Shown: positions 18,309 to 28,679, numbered from the stretch's first letter. The stretch: DNA of 64,000 nucleotides from Haliscomenobacter sp. (GCF_016718685.1 NZ_JADKCX010000022.1:49798-113797), one strand, 5' to 3'. A program made the numbers and translations. The notes: generated from the sequence alone by a model not told the origin.

Positions 18309-19271
18309 ATGAATTCACTGTGGACCAAGATTATTTTAAACACGACCCTCCGCAAAAGAAACCTCAATAAATACAGCAACTATATATTGGCCAAGGGGTT
18401 CAAACAATTTCAAATCGTATTCAAACGTCGCCTCATCCAGTTTTTTTTGTTGAGCTTGGGGGTACTCTCCGCAGGTTTTGGCTTAAAAGGTTTTTTATTG
18501 CCCAATGAGTTCATCGATGGAGGAGCAGTGGGGATTTCTTTGCTGATTTCCGAAACCACCGGGGTCTCTCTTTCCATTTTATTGCTGCTGGTCAATCTTC
18601 CATTTGTACTCATTGGCTATCGCACCATTGGCTTAGACTTTGCAGTGAAAACTGCAGTGGCCATCTTTGCCTTATCCATTGCGGTTGAAGTGATTCCCTA
18701 TCCTCAAATTACCGAAGACAAGCTACTGGTCGCGGTTTTTGGCGGTTTTTTTCTGGGTTCAGGAATTGGTCTGGCCATTCGTGGTGGCGGTGTGATTGAT
18801 GGCACGGAAGTACTGGCCATCAACCTGAGCCGCCGAACAGGCCTAACTGTGGGTGACTTGATTTTGATCTTTAACATCATTATTTTTTCCGTAGCTGCCT
18901 GGTTATTGTCTATTGAAACGGCCCTGTATTCTATCCTTACCTACCTTTCTGCTTCGAAAACTGTAGATTTCATCGTAGAAGGCATTGAAGAATATACTGG
19001 GGTAACCATTATTTCGGTCAAATCGGAGGAAATCCGTCAAATGATCACCAATGATCTGGGTCGCGGAGTGACCATTTACAAAGGGGAACGTGGTTACGGG
19101 ACTACTGGGCACCGCCACAATGACATCGATATTGTATTTACCGTCATCACCCGCCTGGAGGTGAGTAGCCTCAAGACGGAAATTGAAAAAATTGACCCAA
19201 GCGCTTTCATCCTGATGCACAGTGTTAATGACACTAAAGGGGGGATGATCAAAAAGCGGCCGCTGCACTAA
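18309..19271 (+). CDS. YitT family membrane protein (DUF161 + DUF2179)
   Basis: A 320-residue integral membrane protein. After a basic N-terminus, about five membrane helices (for example FFLLSLGVLSAGFGLKGFLL) form the YitT_membrane domain with the conserved GGAVGISLL and GGGVIDGTEVLA motifs. A cytoplasmic DUF2179 domain follows, with GRGVTIYKGERGYG near residue 265. I start at the ATG at 18309, past the upstream hairpin; the reading from 18243 would run through that hairpin. The family is of unknown transport function. It sits between the NtrC-type regulator and the kdp operon on the same strand. Confidence 0.88.
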   Translation: MNSLWTKIILNTTLRKRNLNKYSNYILAKGFKQFQIVFKRRLIQFFLLSLGVLSAGFGLKGFLLPNEFIDGGAVGISLLISETTGVSLSILLLLVNLPFVLIGYRTIGLDFAVKTAVAIFALSIAVEVIPYPQITEDKLLVAVFGGFFLGSGIGLAIRGGGVIDGTEVLAINLSRRTGLTVGDLILIFNIIIFSVAAWLLSIETALYSILTYLSASKTVDFIVEGIEEYTGVTIISVKSEEIRQMITNDLGRGVTIYKGERGYGTTGHRHNDIDIVFTVITRLEVSSLKTEIEKIDPSAFILMHSVNDTKGGMIKKRPLH

Positions 19272-19282
19272 TTCAAACTTGC

Positions 19283-19309
19283 ATGGAAGGGTACCTCCTA
19301 CCCTTCCAT
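19283..19309 (+). terminator. hairpin between the yitT-like gene and the kdp operon
   Basis: A perfect stem atggaagggta / tacccttccat with a 5-base loop directly after the YitT-family gene. There is no T-run, so termination is probable rather than certain. Confidence 0.5.
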
Positions 19310-19425
19310 TTCCGAAAACCGTTTTCCATTTCTGCATGGTTTTTGATTTGGCATTTTGCCAACAAACTAGCTATTTCGCTGATAATCAACTCAATTTTCG
19401 CCCATCGCTTTTTCGGCATGAGTTT

Positions 19426-19440
19426 TGGCATTCGTCTAGC
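19426..19440 (+). promoter_or_regulatory. candidate sigma-54 promoter of the kdp operon
   Basis: TGGCATTCGTCTAGC has the invariant GG and GC of a -24/-12 promoter with the correct 10 bases between them. The -24 half fits TGGCA well; the -12 half (TAGC instead of TTGC) is weaker. It would place the start only about 7-10 bases before the first small gene. Tentative. Confidence 0.35.
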
Positions 19441-19457
19441 GAATCAAAACCAAACTT

Positions 19458-19550
19458 ATGGACACACTCATCGCAGCAGCATTACTCATCGGGGGCTTGA
19501 TTTGTTTCGCCCTCTTTTACTGGGTCAGCGACCGATTTGACAAAATCTAA
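19458..19550 (+). CDS. 30-residue membrane microprotein at the head of the kdp operon
   Basis: The frame begins MDTLIAAALLIGGLICFALF and ends with YWVSDRFDKI. It is one hydrophobic helix of about 19 residues with a charged C-terminal tail, a typical single-pass microprotein. It is followed after 11 bases by kdpF. It is not KdpF itself (that is the next frame), and I recognise no named family. Position and spacing suggest a small accessory subunit of the Kdp complex, which is inference. Confidence 0.6.
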   Translation: MDTLIAAALLIGGLICFALFYWVSDRFDKI

Positions 19551-19561
19551 TCCAATCCATC

Positions 19562-19642
19562 ATGTTCAGCGCACTATTCATCCTTTGTTTGGTCGTGTTT
19601 GGGTACCTCATTTACGTCCTCTTGCGACCAGAAAAATTTTAA
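19562..19642 (+). CDS. kdpF: KdpF, small subunit of the K+-transporting ATPase
   Basis: A 26-residue single-helix peptide (MFSALFILCLVVFGYLIYVL then LRPEKF). The pattern of one helix ending in GYL.Y.L..PE.F fits KdpF, which stabilises the KdpABC complex in the inner membrane. It ends 10 bases before the kdpA start, as expected for an operon. Confidence 0.85.
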   Translation: MFSALFILCLVVFGYLIYVLLRPEKF

Positions 19643-19652
19643 CCAAGCTACC

Positions 19653-21373
19653 ATGAATACCAATCTTACCGGAGTTGTAGCCACGCTCATCCTGACCATT
19701 CTCCTGGCCATCCCACTGGGGCGTTACCTGGCCAAAGTATACCAGGGCGAGCGGGTTTGGACCGACTTTTTGCGTCCGTTTGAGCGGCTGTTGTACCGCT
19801 TAGGGGGCATAAATCCAGCGGAAGAAATGAGCTGGCAACGTTTTATACGCGCCTTGCTCAGCATCAACATGCTTTGGCTGATCTATGGCTTCATCATGCT
19901 TTTTTATCAAGGTGTTTTACCCCTTAATCCGGATGGCAACCCTGGCATGACGCCTGATCTGACCTTCAATACGGTCATCAGTTTTGTGGTCAACTGCAAC
20001 CTTCAACACTATTCTGGCGAATCGGGCTTGAGTTATTTAAGCCAAGTTGGAGTCGTAATGTATTTTCAATTTGTAAGTGCAGCAACGGGAATGGCTGCTT
20101 TGGCTGGCGTTTACCGGGCCATGCAGGAGAAGCAATCCAGCACGCTCGGCAATTTTTACGTCTATTTCATCCAAAGCATCACCAGGATTTTGTTGCCTTT
20201 GTCCATTGTGCTGGCCGTGGCGCTAGTGGTTTGTGGCACACCGATGACTTTTGACGGAAAAATTGTCCTCAATACCTTACAAGGGGTTGAACAAAGCATC
20301 TCCCAAGGCCCCGCCGCCGCCATGATTGCCATCAAACAGTTGGGAACCAATGGTGGCGGTTTTTTTGGGGTCAACTCGGCTCACCCGCTGGAAAACCCCA
20401 ATTTCCTCAGCAACATCTTACAGACCATTTCCATTTTAATCATTCCTATTGCAATGGTATTTGCCTTGGGGTACTATCTCAAACGCCGTCGATTGGCCTG
20501 GATCATTTTCGGGGTCATGACGATCGGTTTTTTAAGCTTTGTCATCGGCACCATCATGGCCGAAACCGCTGGCAATCCGGCTATTGACCAAATGGGCATC
20601 AATCAGGATTTGGGCAGTATGGAGGGCAAAGAAACCCGCATTGGTGCTGAAGCCTCCGCCCTTTGGGGGATTGCCACTACTGCCACTTCCAATGGTTCGG
20701 TCAACGCCATGCACGACAGCATGACGCCCATCAGCGGTTTTTTACAAATATTGGACATGATGATCAACGCGCTTTATGGAGGTGTCGGGGTCGGTTTGCT
20801 CAACTATTACATTTTTATCATCATTGCGGTATTCATCAGCGGTTTGATGGTAGGGCGTACCCCAGAATTGTTGGGTAAAAAGGTAGAAATCCGGGAGATG
20901 AAGATCGCTACCCTGATTACGCTTTTGCACCCTTTTTTGATCTTGGTAGGCACCGCTTTGAGCAGCTATATGATCGTAAACCATGCCGATATTGCCTGGG
21001 CCGTTAAACCCGGCAACTGGCTGAACAACCCCGGCAATCACGGTTTCAGCGAAATGTTGTACGAGTACACTTCTGCTTCGGCCAACAACGGCAGTGGTTT
21101 TGAAGGCCTGGGCGACAACAACTTTTTCTGGAATGTCAGCACGGGGATTGTCCTCTGATCCTGAGTCGTTTCTTGCCCATCATCGGTCCGGTAGCCATTG
21201 CAGGTTTGTTGGCACAAAAGCAGTACATCCCCGAAAGTTCGGGTACGCTGCGGGTGGATACCCCCACTTTTGGGTTGATGACCTTGGCGGTGATCTTCAT
21301 CGTAGCGGCACTGGCCTTCTTTCCTGCGCTGGCACTAGGGCCATTGGCGGAGTATTTTTCGATGCATCCTTAA
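19653..21373 (+). pseudogene. kdpA: KdpA, K+-binding/channel subunit, one frameshift near the 3' end
   Basis: KdpA is the potassium-selective pore of the KdpFABC pump. The start is the ATG at 19653 (MNTNLTGVVATLILTILLAI); the reading from 19599 overlaps kdpF. Selectivity-loop motifs are NCNLQHYSGESGLSY, GTNGGGFFGVNSAHP and ASANNGSGFEGLG. About 570 residues in total, normal for the family. The frame breaks near 21162: after NVSTGIVL the reading should continue ILSRFLPIIGPVAIAG, which is present one frame over (a C is missing in the ctcctg context). All domains are otherwise intact, so a functional gene with an assembly error is possible. Confidence 0.9.
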
Positions 21374-21383
21374 GTCAAATAAC

Positions 21384-23412
21384 ATGTCAAAGCAAAAAAA
21401 TCCATCACTATTTGCCGCGGAGCTGATGCGACCAGCATTATTTGAAGCTTTTCGCAAACTCAATCCGATGGTGTTGTACCGCAATCCCGTGATGTTTACG
21501 GTAGAAATCGGTACCGCGATCATGTTGATCATGACCATCTATTCGTTGGTCAGTGGCGACAGCAGCCAAGGCAGTTTTGCCTATAACCTGATCGTTTTTA
21601 TCGTCCTTTTTCTAACGGTCTTGTTTGCCAATTTTGCCGAAGCCATCGCCGAAGCAAGAGGCAAAGCCCAGGCCGAATCGCTGCGCAAAACCCGGGAGGA
21701 CACGCCCGCCAAAGTACTGCGCAATGGCAATATTGAATTGCTCAGTTCGTCCGTACTCAAAAAAAGAGACATTTTCGTGTGTGAAACAGGTGACATCATT
21801 CCCATGGACGGTGAGATCATCGAAGGCCTGGCTACCATCGATGAATCGGCCATCACCGGTGAATCTGCGCCAGTGATTCGGGAAGCAGGTGGCGACAAGA
21901 GCAGTGTAACGGGCGGCACCAAAGTGCTCTCAGATAAAATCAAAGTAGAGGTCACTACCGAGCCCGGCGAATCGTTTTTGGACAAAATGATCGCCCTGGT
22001 AGAAGGTGCTTCCCGCCAAAAACACCCAACGAAATTGCCCTGACCGTGCTTATAGCCGGGTTTACCCTGATTTTCATCATGGTCTGTGTGACGCTCAAAC
22101 CTTTTGGAGATTATGCCGACACCCATTACCGTGGCGGCTTTTGTTTCCCTGTTTGTCTGTTTGATCCCCACCACCATCGGAGGGTTGTTGTCGGCGATTG
22201 GTGTAGCGGGTATGGATCGGGCCTTGCGGGCCAACGTCATCACCAAATCGGGTAAAGCCGTAGAAACTGCGGGCGACATCGACGTGTTGCTCCTGGACAA
22301 AACCGGTACGATTACCATCGGCAACCGCAAAGCAACGCGGTTTTATCCTGCACCAGGAGTAAACGAGCAGGATTTCATCCAGGCTTGTGTACTGAGTTCA
22401 TTGGCTGATGATACTCCCGAAGGCAAAAGTATCCTGGAACTGGCTGGTGAGCAAGTGGTCAAAAATGCCAGCATTACGGGTGCTCAATTGATCAAATTTA
22501 CCGCCGAAACCCGCACCAGTGGCGTGATTTTAGCCGACAAAACCGACATCCGCAAAGGGGCACAAGACGCCATCCTGCGCATCGCCCAACAAGCAGGCAA
22601 TACCTTTCCCGGATGAAACCAAGCGGTCAAAGACATCTCCAACAATGGAGGTACCCCGCTGGTCGTCGCGCAAAATGGCCAGGTCTTGGGTGTCATCGAG
22701 TTGCAAGACATCATCAAACCCGGCATCCGCGAACGTTTTGAACGCCTGCGGCGCATGGGGGTAAAAACCGTGATGGTCACCGGGGATAACCCACTTACCG
22801 CCAAGTACATTGCCGAAAAAGCTGGTGTAGATGACTTCATTGCCGAAGCCAAACCCGAAGACAAACTGGAGTACATTCGCCAGTGAACAAGCCGCGGGTA
22901 AACTGGTGGCCATGATGGGCGACGGTACCAACGACGCGCCCGCTCTGGCACAAGCCGACGTGGGCGTAGCCATGAACAGTGGCACTCAGGCCGCCAAAGA
23001 GGCCGGAAACATGGTTGACCTCGACAACGACCCAACCAAGCTGATTGAGGTGATTGAAATCGGCAAACAATTGCTGATCACCCGGGGGACGCTGACTACC
23101 TTCAGCATCGCCAACGATGTGGCCAAATATTTCGCCATTGTTCCGGCTTTGTTCATGGCTTCCTTGCCAGCTCTACAGTCGCTGAACATCATGCACCTGA
23201 GCAGCCCGGAAAGTGCCATCATCTCGGCGGTGATTTTCAACGCGATCATCATTCCGATGCTGATTCCGCTGGCCTTGCGTGGGGTGGCCTATCGTCCGAT
23301 TGGTGCCGAGGCTTTGTTGCGCCGTAACTTGTTGGTGTACGGTTTGGGCGGGGTAATTCTGCCCTTTATCGGCATCAAATTGATTGACCTGCTGATGGCA
23401 GTTTGGTTCTAA
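21384..23412 (+). pseudogene. kdpB: KdpB, P-type ATPase catalytic subunit, about four lesions
   Basis: KdpB hydrolyses ATP to drive K+ uptake through KdpA. The total span (about 676 codons) is normal. Motifs present: TGES in the actuator domain, the phosphorylation site LLLDKTGTITIGNR and the hinge GDGTNDAPALAQA. Breaks: near 22025 (one A short in CCAAAAACACCC), near 22116 (two bases short in GACACCCATT), an in-frame TGA at 22614-22616 after NTFPG with the frame continuing NQAVKDISNNGG, and near 22887 (two bases short before EQAAGKLVAMM). Every fragment reads like a normal KdpB, which favours error over ancient decay. Confidence 0.9.
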
Positions 23413-23428
23413 ACATTGGATGATTATA

Positions 23429-23514
23429 GCAGATTTACACAGATTTAATCGCAGATCCTACGGCAGAAAAATCTGTAGAATCTCTTGGAAAAATCCGTGT
23501 AAAATCTGCGTGAA
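23429..23514. repeat. CACAGATT-family inverted repeat between kdpB and kdpC
   Basis: The left arm gcagatttacacagattt and the right arm aaaatccgtgtaaaatctgc pair imperfectly around about 40 bases that contain another copy (aaaaatctgtagaatct). The element interrupts the usual tight kdpB-kdpC spacing. Confidence 0.65.
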
Positions 23515-23547
23515 CTCAAATCCGGTTACCAATTTAAATTTCAAAAA

Positions 23548-24114
23548 ATGAAACAAGATATTTTCCCTGCGATCCGTTTCACCATCGTGACCCTGATCCT
23601 CGTTTCCGTACTTTATCCTCTACTCATTTGGGGCATTGCACAAGTCATTGGTCCAGCTCAAGGCAAGGCCGAATTGGTGTACAAAGACGGCGTGCCAGTT
23701 GGAGCCGCTTTGGTGGGGCAAATCTTCACTGAAGACCGGTACTTTTATGGTCGGCCCTCGGCGGTAGACTACAATGGTGCTGGCTCAGCAGGCAGCAACA
23801 AAGGGCCTTCAAATCCTGATTATTTGGCCACGGTACAAGCGCGTATCGACAGTTTTGCCGTACACAACCCTGATGTGGCCATCAAAGACATTCCGAGTGA
23901 ATTGGTGACCGCTTCGGGTAGTGGCCTGGATCCAGATGTTTCGCCACAAGCCGCCAAAATTCAGGTACCCCGCATCAGTGCGCTGCGCAATATTCCGGCT
24001 GATCGTTTGAAACAACTGATTGACACTCATACTGAAAAACCGCTGTTGGGTTTGTTTGGCCCTAGCAAAGTAAACGTCCTGCAATTGAACCTGGCTTTAG
24101 ACCAATTGAAATAA
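23548..24114 (+). CDS. kdpC: KdpC, K+-transporting ATPase C chain
   Basis: A 188-residue intact subunit that assists ATP binding by KdpB. One N-terminal membrane helix (IRFTIVTLILVSVLYPLLIW) is followed by the periplasmic or cytoplasmic domain with YFYGRPSAVDYN and the signature GSNKGPSNPDYL, then VTASGSGLDPDVSPQAA and a C-terminal VNVLQLNLALDQL. It is one of the few undamaged genes in this stretch. It is separated from kdpB by a repeat and followed by a porin gene after 8 bases. Confidence 0.95.
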   Translation: MKQDIFPAIRFTIVTLILVSVLYPLLIWGIAQVIGPAQGKAELVYKDGVPVGAALVGQIFTEDRYFYGRPSAVDYNGAGSAGSNKGPSNPDYLATVQARIDSFAVHNPDVAIKDIPSELVTASGSGLDPDVSPQAAKIQVPRISALRNIPADRLKQLIDTHTEKPLLGLFGPSKVNVLQLNLALDQLK

Positions 24115-24122
24115 TCCAACCC

Positions 24123-25190
24123 ATGAAAACCAAGTTAGTCCTTTTGCTGGCTTTTTTAAGCATGGCCAGTACCACTTTTGCTCAAGATACCACTGCAGCA
24201 CCCGTACTCAAATTGAGTGCCTACATCGAGGCGTATTATGCCTACGATTTCGCTAATCCTGCGAACCACCAGCGTCCGGGATTTATTTACAGCCACAACC
24301 GCCACAATGAGTTTGCGCTCAATTTGGGTTACCTCAAAGCGGCCTACAACACCGACCGAGTAGAGGGCAATTTGGCCCTGATGACAGGCACCTACGCCCA
24401 GTACAACCTGGCGGCAGAACCGGCATTATTGCAAAACATTTTTGAAGCCAATGCGGGGATAAAGTTATCAAAAAGCAGACCTCTGGCTTGACGCCGGGGT
24501 GATGCCATCGCACATTGGTTTTGAAAGCGCCATTGGCAAAGATTGCTGGAACCTGAGCCGTAGTATACTGGCTGAAAATTCCCCCTACTACGAAACGGGG
24601 GTGCGTTTGAGCCTCAATTCTGCCAACGGCAAGTGGTATGCCGCTGCCATGTTGCTCAATGGCTGGCAACGGATGGCCAGGGCAACGGGGATCCAAAGCG
24701 CCCATTTTGGGGACTCAAATAACGTACAAACCCAGCGCCGCCGTAACGCTCAACTGGAGTACGTATTTGGGTGATGAGCGAGTTGGAGAGGAGATTGTTA
24801 CCCGTTTTTTCAACAATTTCTACGGGACCTTTATCTTGTCGCCCAAATGGGGACTGATTACCGGATTTGACATCGGGGTACAACATCGAAAATGAGCCAG
24901 TCCTGGATCGCCCCGTCGCCATTTTGCGCCACAACATCAATGATCGTTGGACCTTGGCGGGGCGGGCGGAATATTATGGCGACCAAGATGAAGTAATCAT
25001 CAGCACTGATGCCGACGGCTTCGAAACCCTGGGATTTTCGCTCAACCTCGATTACGCTCCGGTATCCAATGTATCCCTACGCTTTGAGGGCAGAACATTG
25101 TCAGGAAAAGACGAATATTTCTTCAACCGCAATGGAACTGCAAGTACTTCCAATACCTTTTTAACCAGTGCGCTGGCGATTTCATTTTAG
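24123..25190 (+). pseudogene. outer-membrane porin (BBP2/OmpL-like) of the kdp operon, three or more frameshifts
   Basis: A secreted beta-barrel of about 356 codons. Signal peptide: MKTKLVLLLAFLSMASTTFA. The mature part begins with LKLSAYIEAYYAYDF and HNRHNEFALNLGYLK, typical of putative beta-barrel porin-2 proteins found beside kdp genes in Bacteroidota; it ends with TFLTSALAISF. Breaks: near 24468 (two A's short before KADLWLDAGVMPSHIGF), near 24700 and near 24885. It may let K+ cross the outer membrane for the Kdp pump (inference from position). It lies 8 bases after kdpC and 3 bases before the kdpD-like frame. Confidence 0.75.
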
Positions 25191-25193
25191 CTC

Positions 25194-26387
25194 ATGGACA
25201 ACGAACGCAATCTCGCCGCAGACCGTTACCTCGCCCAGCTTCGACAAGCTGGACGAGGTAAACTCAAAATCTACATCGGCATGAGTGCCGGGGTGGGTAA
25301 AACCTACCGCATGCTCCAGGAGGCCCGGCAAATGCTCGATCAGGGCATTCACGTCGTGTTGGGCCTGGTAGTGACGCACGGGCGGAAAGAAACCGAGGCG
25401 CTGCTGGAAGATTTGCCCATGGTTGCCCAGCGCGAGGTTTTTTACAAAGGAAAAAAAATGAGCGAGTTGGACATCAACGCTCTACTCGTGTTGCATCCGA
25501 CCTGGGTGGTGGTCGACGAGCTGGCGCATTCCAATATCCCGGGAGCAAAAACCCCAAACGTTGGCAGGATGTAATGGACCTACTGGCAGCCGGCATCAAT
25601 GTGATCACCGCCGTCAACATCCAGCACATCGAAAGCATCAACGACGAAGTGCAGCGCATCACCGGGGTGCAAGTGCAAGAGCGGGTTCCCGATGATTTTT
25701 TGCAAAAAGCTGATGAAGTGGTCAACATCGACTTGAGCGCCGAGGATTTGATCACCCGCCTGAAAGAAGGGAAAATTTACGATCCCGCTAAAGTTGAAAC
25801 CGCGCTGCGCAATTTTTTCCAGCCTGAAAAAATCCTGCAATTGCGGGAATTGGCACTCAAGGAAGTGGCCACCCAGGTAGAGCGCAAAGTCGAGCAAGAA
25901 GTGCCCCGCACTGTCCAAGAGTCGGCACGAACGATTTTTGGCCCGCATCAGCAGCAATGAAGCTACCGCCCGCAAAATTATTCGCAAAACTGCCCGTTTA
26001 TCGCGCTATTACCAAAGCAAATGGTACGTACTGTATGTGCAAACGCCCAATGAAAGCCTGGATAAAATTCCGCTGGACAAACAACGGCACCTCATTAATA
26101 ATTTTCAGTTGGCGGTAGAATTGGGTGCCGAAGTACTGCAAGCCCAGGCTGCGAATCGACTTAGCAAATGGCTGGTCCCCGTAGCCATCCCCCTCAAACT
26201 CATCAATGTGTCGGTGCCTGATATTGGAAACGCTATACTCGAAGTAGTAAAAGAAAAACAAATCACCACCATCTGCATCGGCAAACCCCACCTGAGTTTT
26301 TGGCAAATTGTGCTGCATACAGGTATCTTTAACCAATTGTTGCGTGCCTTGAATGAAAATGAGGTAGATGTGGTGATTTTGTCGTAG
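25194..26387 (+). pseudogene. kdpD: KdpD N-terminal sensor protein without kinase domain, two frameshifts
   Basis: About 398 codons. The KdpD domain has the Walker A-like GMSAGVGKTYRML and VVVDELAHSNIPG, followed by the USP domain ending with NEVDVVILS. There are no membrane helices and no histidine kinase domain; those are encoded separately by the next gene. Breaks: near 25560 (five A's where six are needed to read KNPKRWQDVMDLL) and near 25937 (T-run; frame resumes ARISSNEATARKI). Short KdpD forms are known in some phyla; here the sensor appears to act with a separate kinase (inference). Confidence 0.85.
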
Positions 26388-26406
26388 TTTTTAAAAAGCG
26401 CACACT

Positions 26407-28082
26407 ATGACCTTGCAAAGGAAAATTGCCCTGGGTTCCACTTTTTTATTCCTGCTCCTGTTGCTGATCAGTGGGGTCAGTACCTATTACATTTCGGTGT
26501 TAAAAAACGATACCCAGGAAGTACTGAAGGACAATTACGAAAGTGTAGACTACTGTCATGGCATGTTGGGATTGTTGGACAGTGGATTATCCAACTCAGC
26601 CAATACTCCAAAATTCGATCCTTCCTCCAAAAACAGGAAAACAACCTCACCGAAGTTGGTGAAAAGAAGCAACAGCAGCGCTGCGGAAAGCATTCAAACA
26701 GTGAGCAGTGACAGTACTCAAACTTACAGTACGCAAAAATATCCTCAGCATTCTACAAATCAACATGCAGGCCATCCAGCGCAAAAACAACATGGCCATC
26801 AATACCGCGCAACATGCCAAATTGTACATCTCTACCCTGGCGGCTTTTTTGTTTTTGATTGCCTTTACTTTTGTCCTCAATTTTCCGGGACTGATTGCCG
26901 GGCCATCCAAAATTCAACGAAGCCATTCAGGAACTCAGCCGCAAAAATTACAACTTTCGGATGCACATGGATACCGCTGACGAATTCGGGCAATTGGCTG
27001 GGGCCATCAACCAAATGGCCAGCAAGCTGGATGAATACGAAAACAGCAATGTTGCCCAATTGATGTTTGAAAAAAAACGCGCTGAGGCTGTCATCAACAG
27101 CCTGGATGACGCCAGCATCGGCGTGGACAAACACGGCATGGTCCTTTTTGCCAACCAAAAAGCTTTGCAATTGTTGGGATTAGAAGCAGTTGAAACCGTT
27201 GGGCAGGCCACTTCTACCCTTGCCCAGCGCAATGACCTCCTGAAATTTATGTTGGAAAACCCTTCCGGCACCTCGCCTTTCAAAATCGTGATGGACAATC
27301 GGGAAAATTACTTTTTATTGGATTCTTACAAAATCCAGGTCGATGAAGAGCCCGGGATTGTTTTTGTATTAAAAAACATCACCACTTTTTTGGAAAAAGA
27401 CGTGGCCAAAACCAATTTCCTGGCCACCATTTCACACGAACTCAAAACACCCATTTCGGGCATCAAACTGGGCCTGCAACTGCTGGAAAACCCCAAAACC
27501 GGGTCACTCAATCCCGACCAAATGCAACTGCTGCAAGACATCAAATACGACAGCGATCGCCTTTTGCGCATCACCAGTGAACTGCTGAACATGACACAGC
27601 TGGAAACAGGTAAAATTGACATCAAGCTGGAAGCCATTGATCCTGCCGAGTTGGTAGGTACGGCCCTGCAAGCCTTGTTCCCACAAACTCAGGAGAAAAA
27701 ATTGCTGGTCAAAACGCAGTTTGCACCCAAGGTGCCGAAAGTGTGGTGTGATCCCGAGAAAACCATTTGGGTACTAATCAACTTGCTTTCCAACGCCATT
27801 CGTCATGCATCGGAAGGTGATCATTTGACCGTTTCTATCGAGAGTCAAGACCAACGGGTATTGTTCAGCATTCAGGATCAAGGGCCGGGAATTGCGCCCG
27901 AATATCAGGAGAAGATTTTTGAAAAATACGTCAAAGCCCCCGGAAGTAAGTCAACAGGCACGGGCCTGGGCCTGGCCATCAGTCGCGATTTTGTGGAAGC
28001 AATGGGTGGAAAAATTGGGGTCAACAGCCAATTGGGGCAAGGCGCTACTTTTTTCTTCGATTTACCACAGTTTCAGCAATAA
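26407..28082 (+). pseudogene. HAMP sensor histidine kinase of the kdp operon, frameshifted in the N-terminal half
   Basis: About 558 codons. First helix: IALGSTFLFLLLLLISGVST; an extracytoplasmic region; second helix: ISTLAAFLFLIAFTFVLNF; then HAMP, a PAS-like segment (GVDKHGMVLFANQKAL), the phospho-acceptor in ATISHELKTPISGIK, and the ATPase domain with NLLSNAIRHA, DQGPGIAP and GTGLGLAIS. The region 26590-26900 is scattered over three frames, with several small indels; everything from 26900 to the end is intact. It follows the kinase-less KdpD by 19 bases and probably supplies the missing kinase. No response regulator follows. Confidence 0.85.
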
Positions 28083-28088
28083 AAGGAA

Positions 28089-28125
28089 GACCCCGCTCCG
28101 CAAAATTGATTTCGAAGCGAGGTTC
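28089..28125. terminator. hairpin between the kinase and hsp20 genes (convergent)
   Basis: The stem gaccccgctccg / cgaagcgaggttc closes an AT-rich loop. It sits just after the kinase stop codon and before the end of the convergent hsp20 gene. Confidence 0.5.
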
Positions 28126-28146
28126 TGATATATGGAGTTGCTTATT

Positions 28147-28593
28147 TTAGTTCATTGAAAAGGGCATGATCGGCGCCACTTTGCCACTCAAAGCAGGCAT
28201 TTTGGGCAAGCGAATGACAATGATTCCGTTTTCAGAACTGATGTTGATCTGATCTACTTGCACCATTTCCGGGTGTACGGGAATTTGGCGTATGAATGGG
28301 CGCATCCTGAATTCTTGCCGCCATTGGCGTTGATCCAGAACGGATTCAAAAGCGTTGCTGTTGCCTTCATAACGCAGCACCAGCATATTGTCAATCAGGT
28401 GAATATTCAGATCTTCGTGGCTGAGGCCAGGTACTACCAATTCAATTACAAATGCTTTGGTATGTTCAGTGATGTTCAAAGCAGGCATTGGGCTGAGGGG
28501 CAAAGGGTTTAGCTTCTTGCCCAATTCCCAGGCATTTTTTACCAACTCATCATCAAAATACAGTTTTTCTTCTTTGAAATGTTGCAGAATCAT
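28147..28593 (-). CDS. Hsp20/alpha-crystallin small heat-shock protein
   Basis: A 148-residue chaperone that holds unfolding proteins. The alpha-crystallin domain runs from about residue 40: ITEHTKAFVIELVVPGLSHE is the start of the sheet, LDQRQWRQEFRMRP the middle loop and GIIVIRLPKM the end (usually GVLTV..PK). A short C-terminal tail lacks a clear IxI motif (VAPIMPF may serve). It is intact although both neighbours are broken. A 7-bp palindrome at 28658-28679 lies upstream and may be its operator. Confidence 0.88.
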   Translation of the reverse strand: MILQHFKEEKLYFDDELVKNAWELGKKLNPLPLSPMPALNITEHTKAFVIELVVPGLSHEDLNIHLIDNMLVLRYEGNSNAFESVLDQRQWRQEFRMRPFIRQIPVHPEMVQVDQINISSENGIIVIRLPKMPALSGKVAPIMPFSMN

Positions 28594-28657
28594 AGCTGTT
28601 GGATTCGTGTTTATGAAGATTTAGTCTGGTATTAATCACTCAAATCTGATTCCAAGT

Positions 28658-28679
28658 TGACATTTACGCCACAATGTCA
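28658..28679. promoter_or_regulatory. palindrome upstream of hsp20, possible operator
   Basis: tgacatt and aatgtca are perfect inverted copies with 8 bases between them, about 65-85 bases upstream of the hsp20 start and about 100 bases before the divergent oxidoreductase. It is not CIRCE-like. Role unknown. Confidence 0.35.

Noticed and set aside
19426..19440. Claiming a firm sigma-54 promoter for kdp
   Set aside because: The -12 element deviates from TTGC and the leader would be very short; kept only as a candidate.
19562..19642. Treating the short frame at 19458 as KdpF and this one as noise
   Set aside because: This frame has the KdpF-like single helix and C-terminus (GYLIYVLLRPEKF) and sits directly before kdpA, so it is the KdpF; the earlier frame is a separate microprotein.
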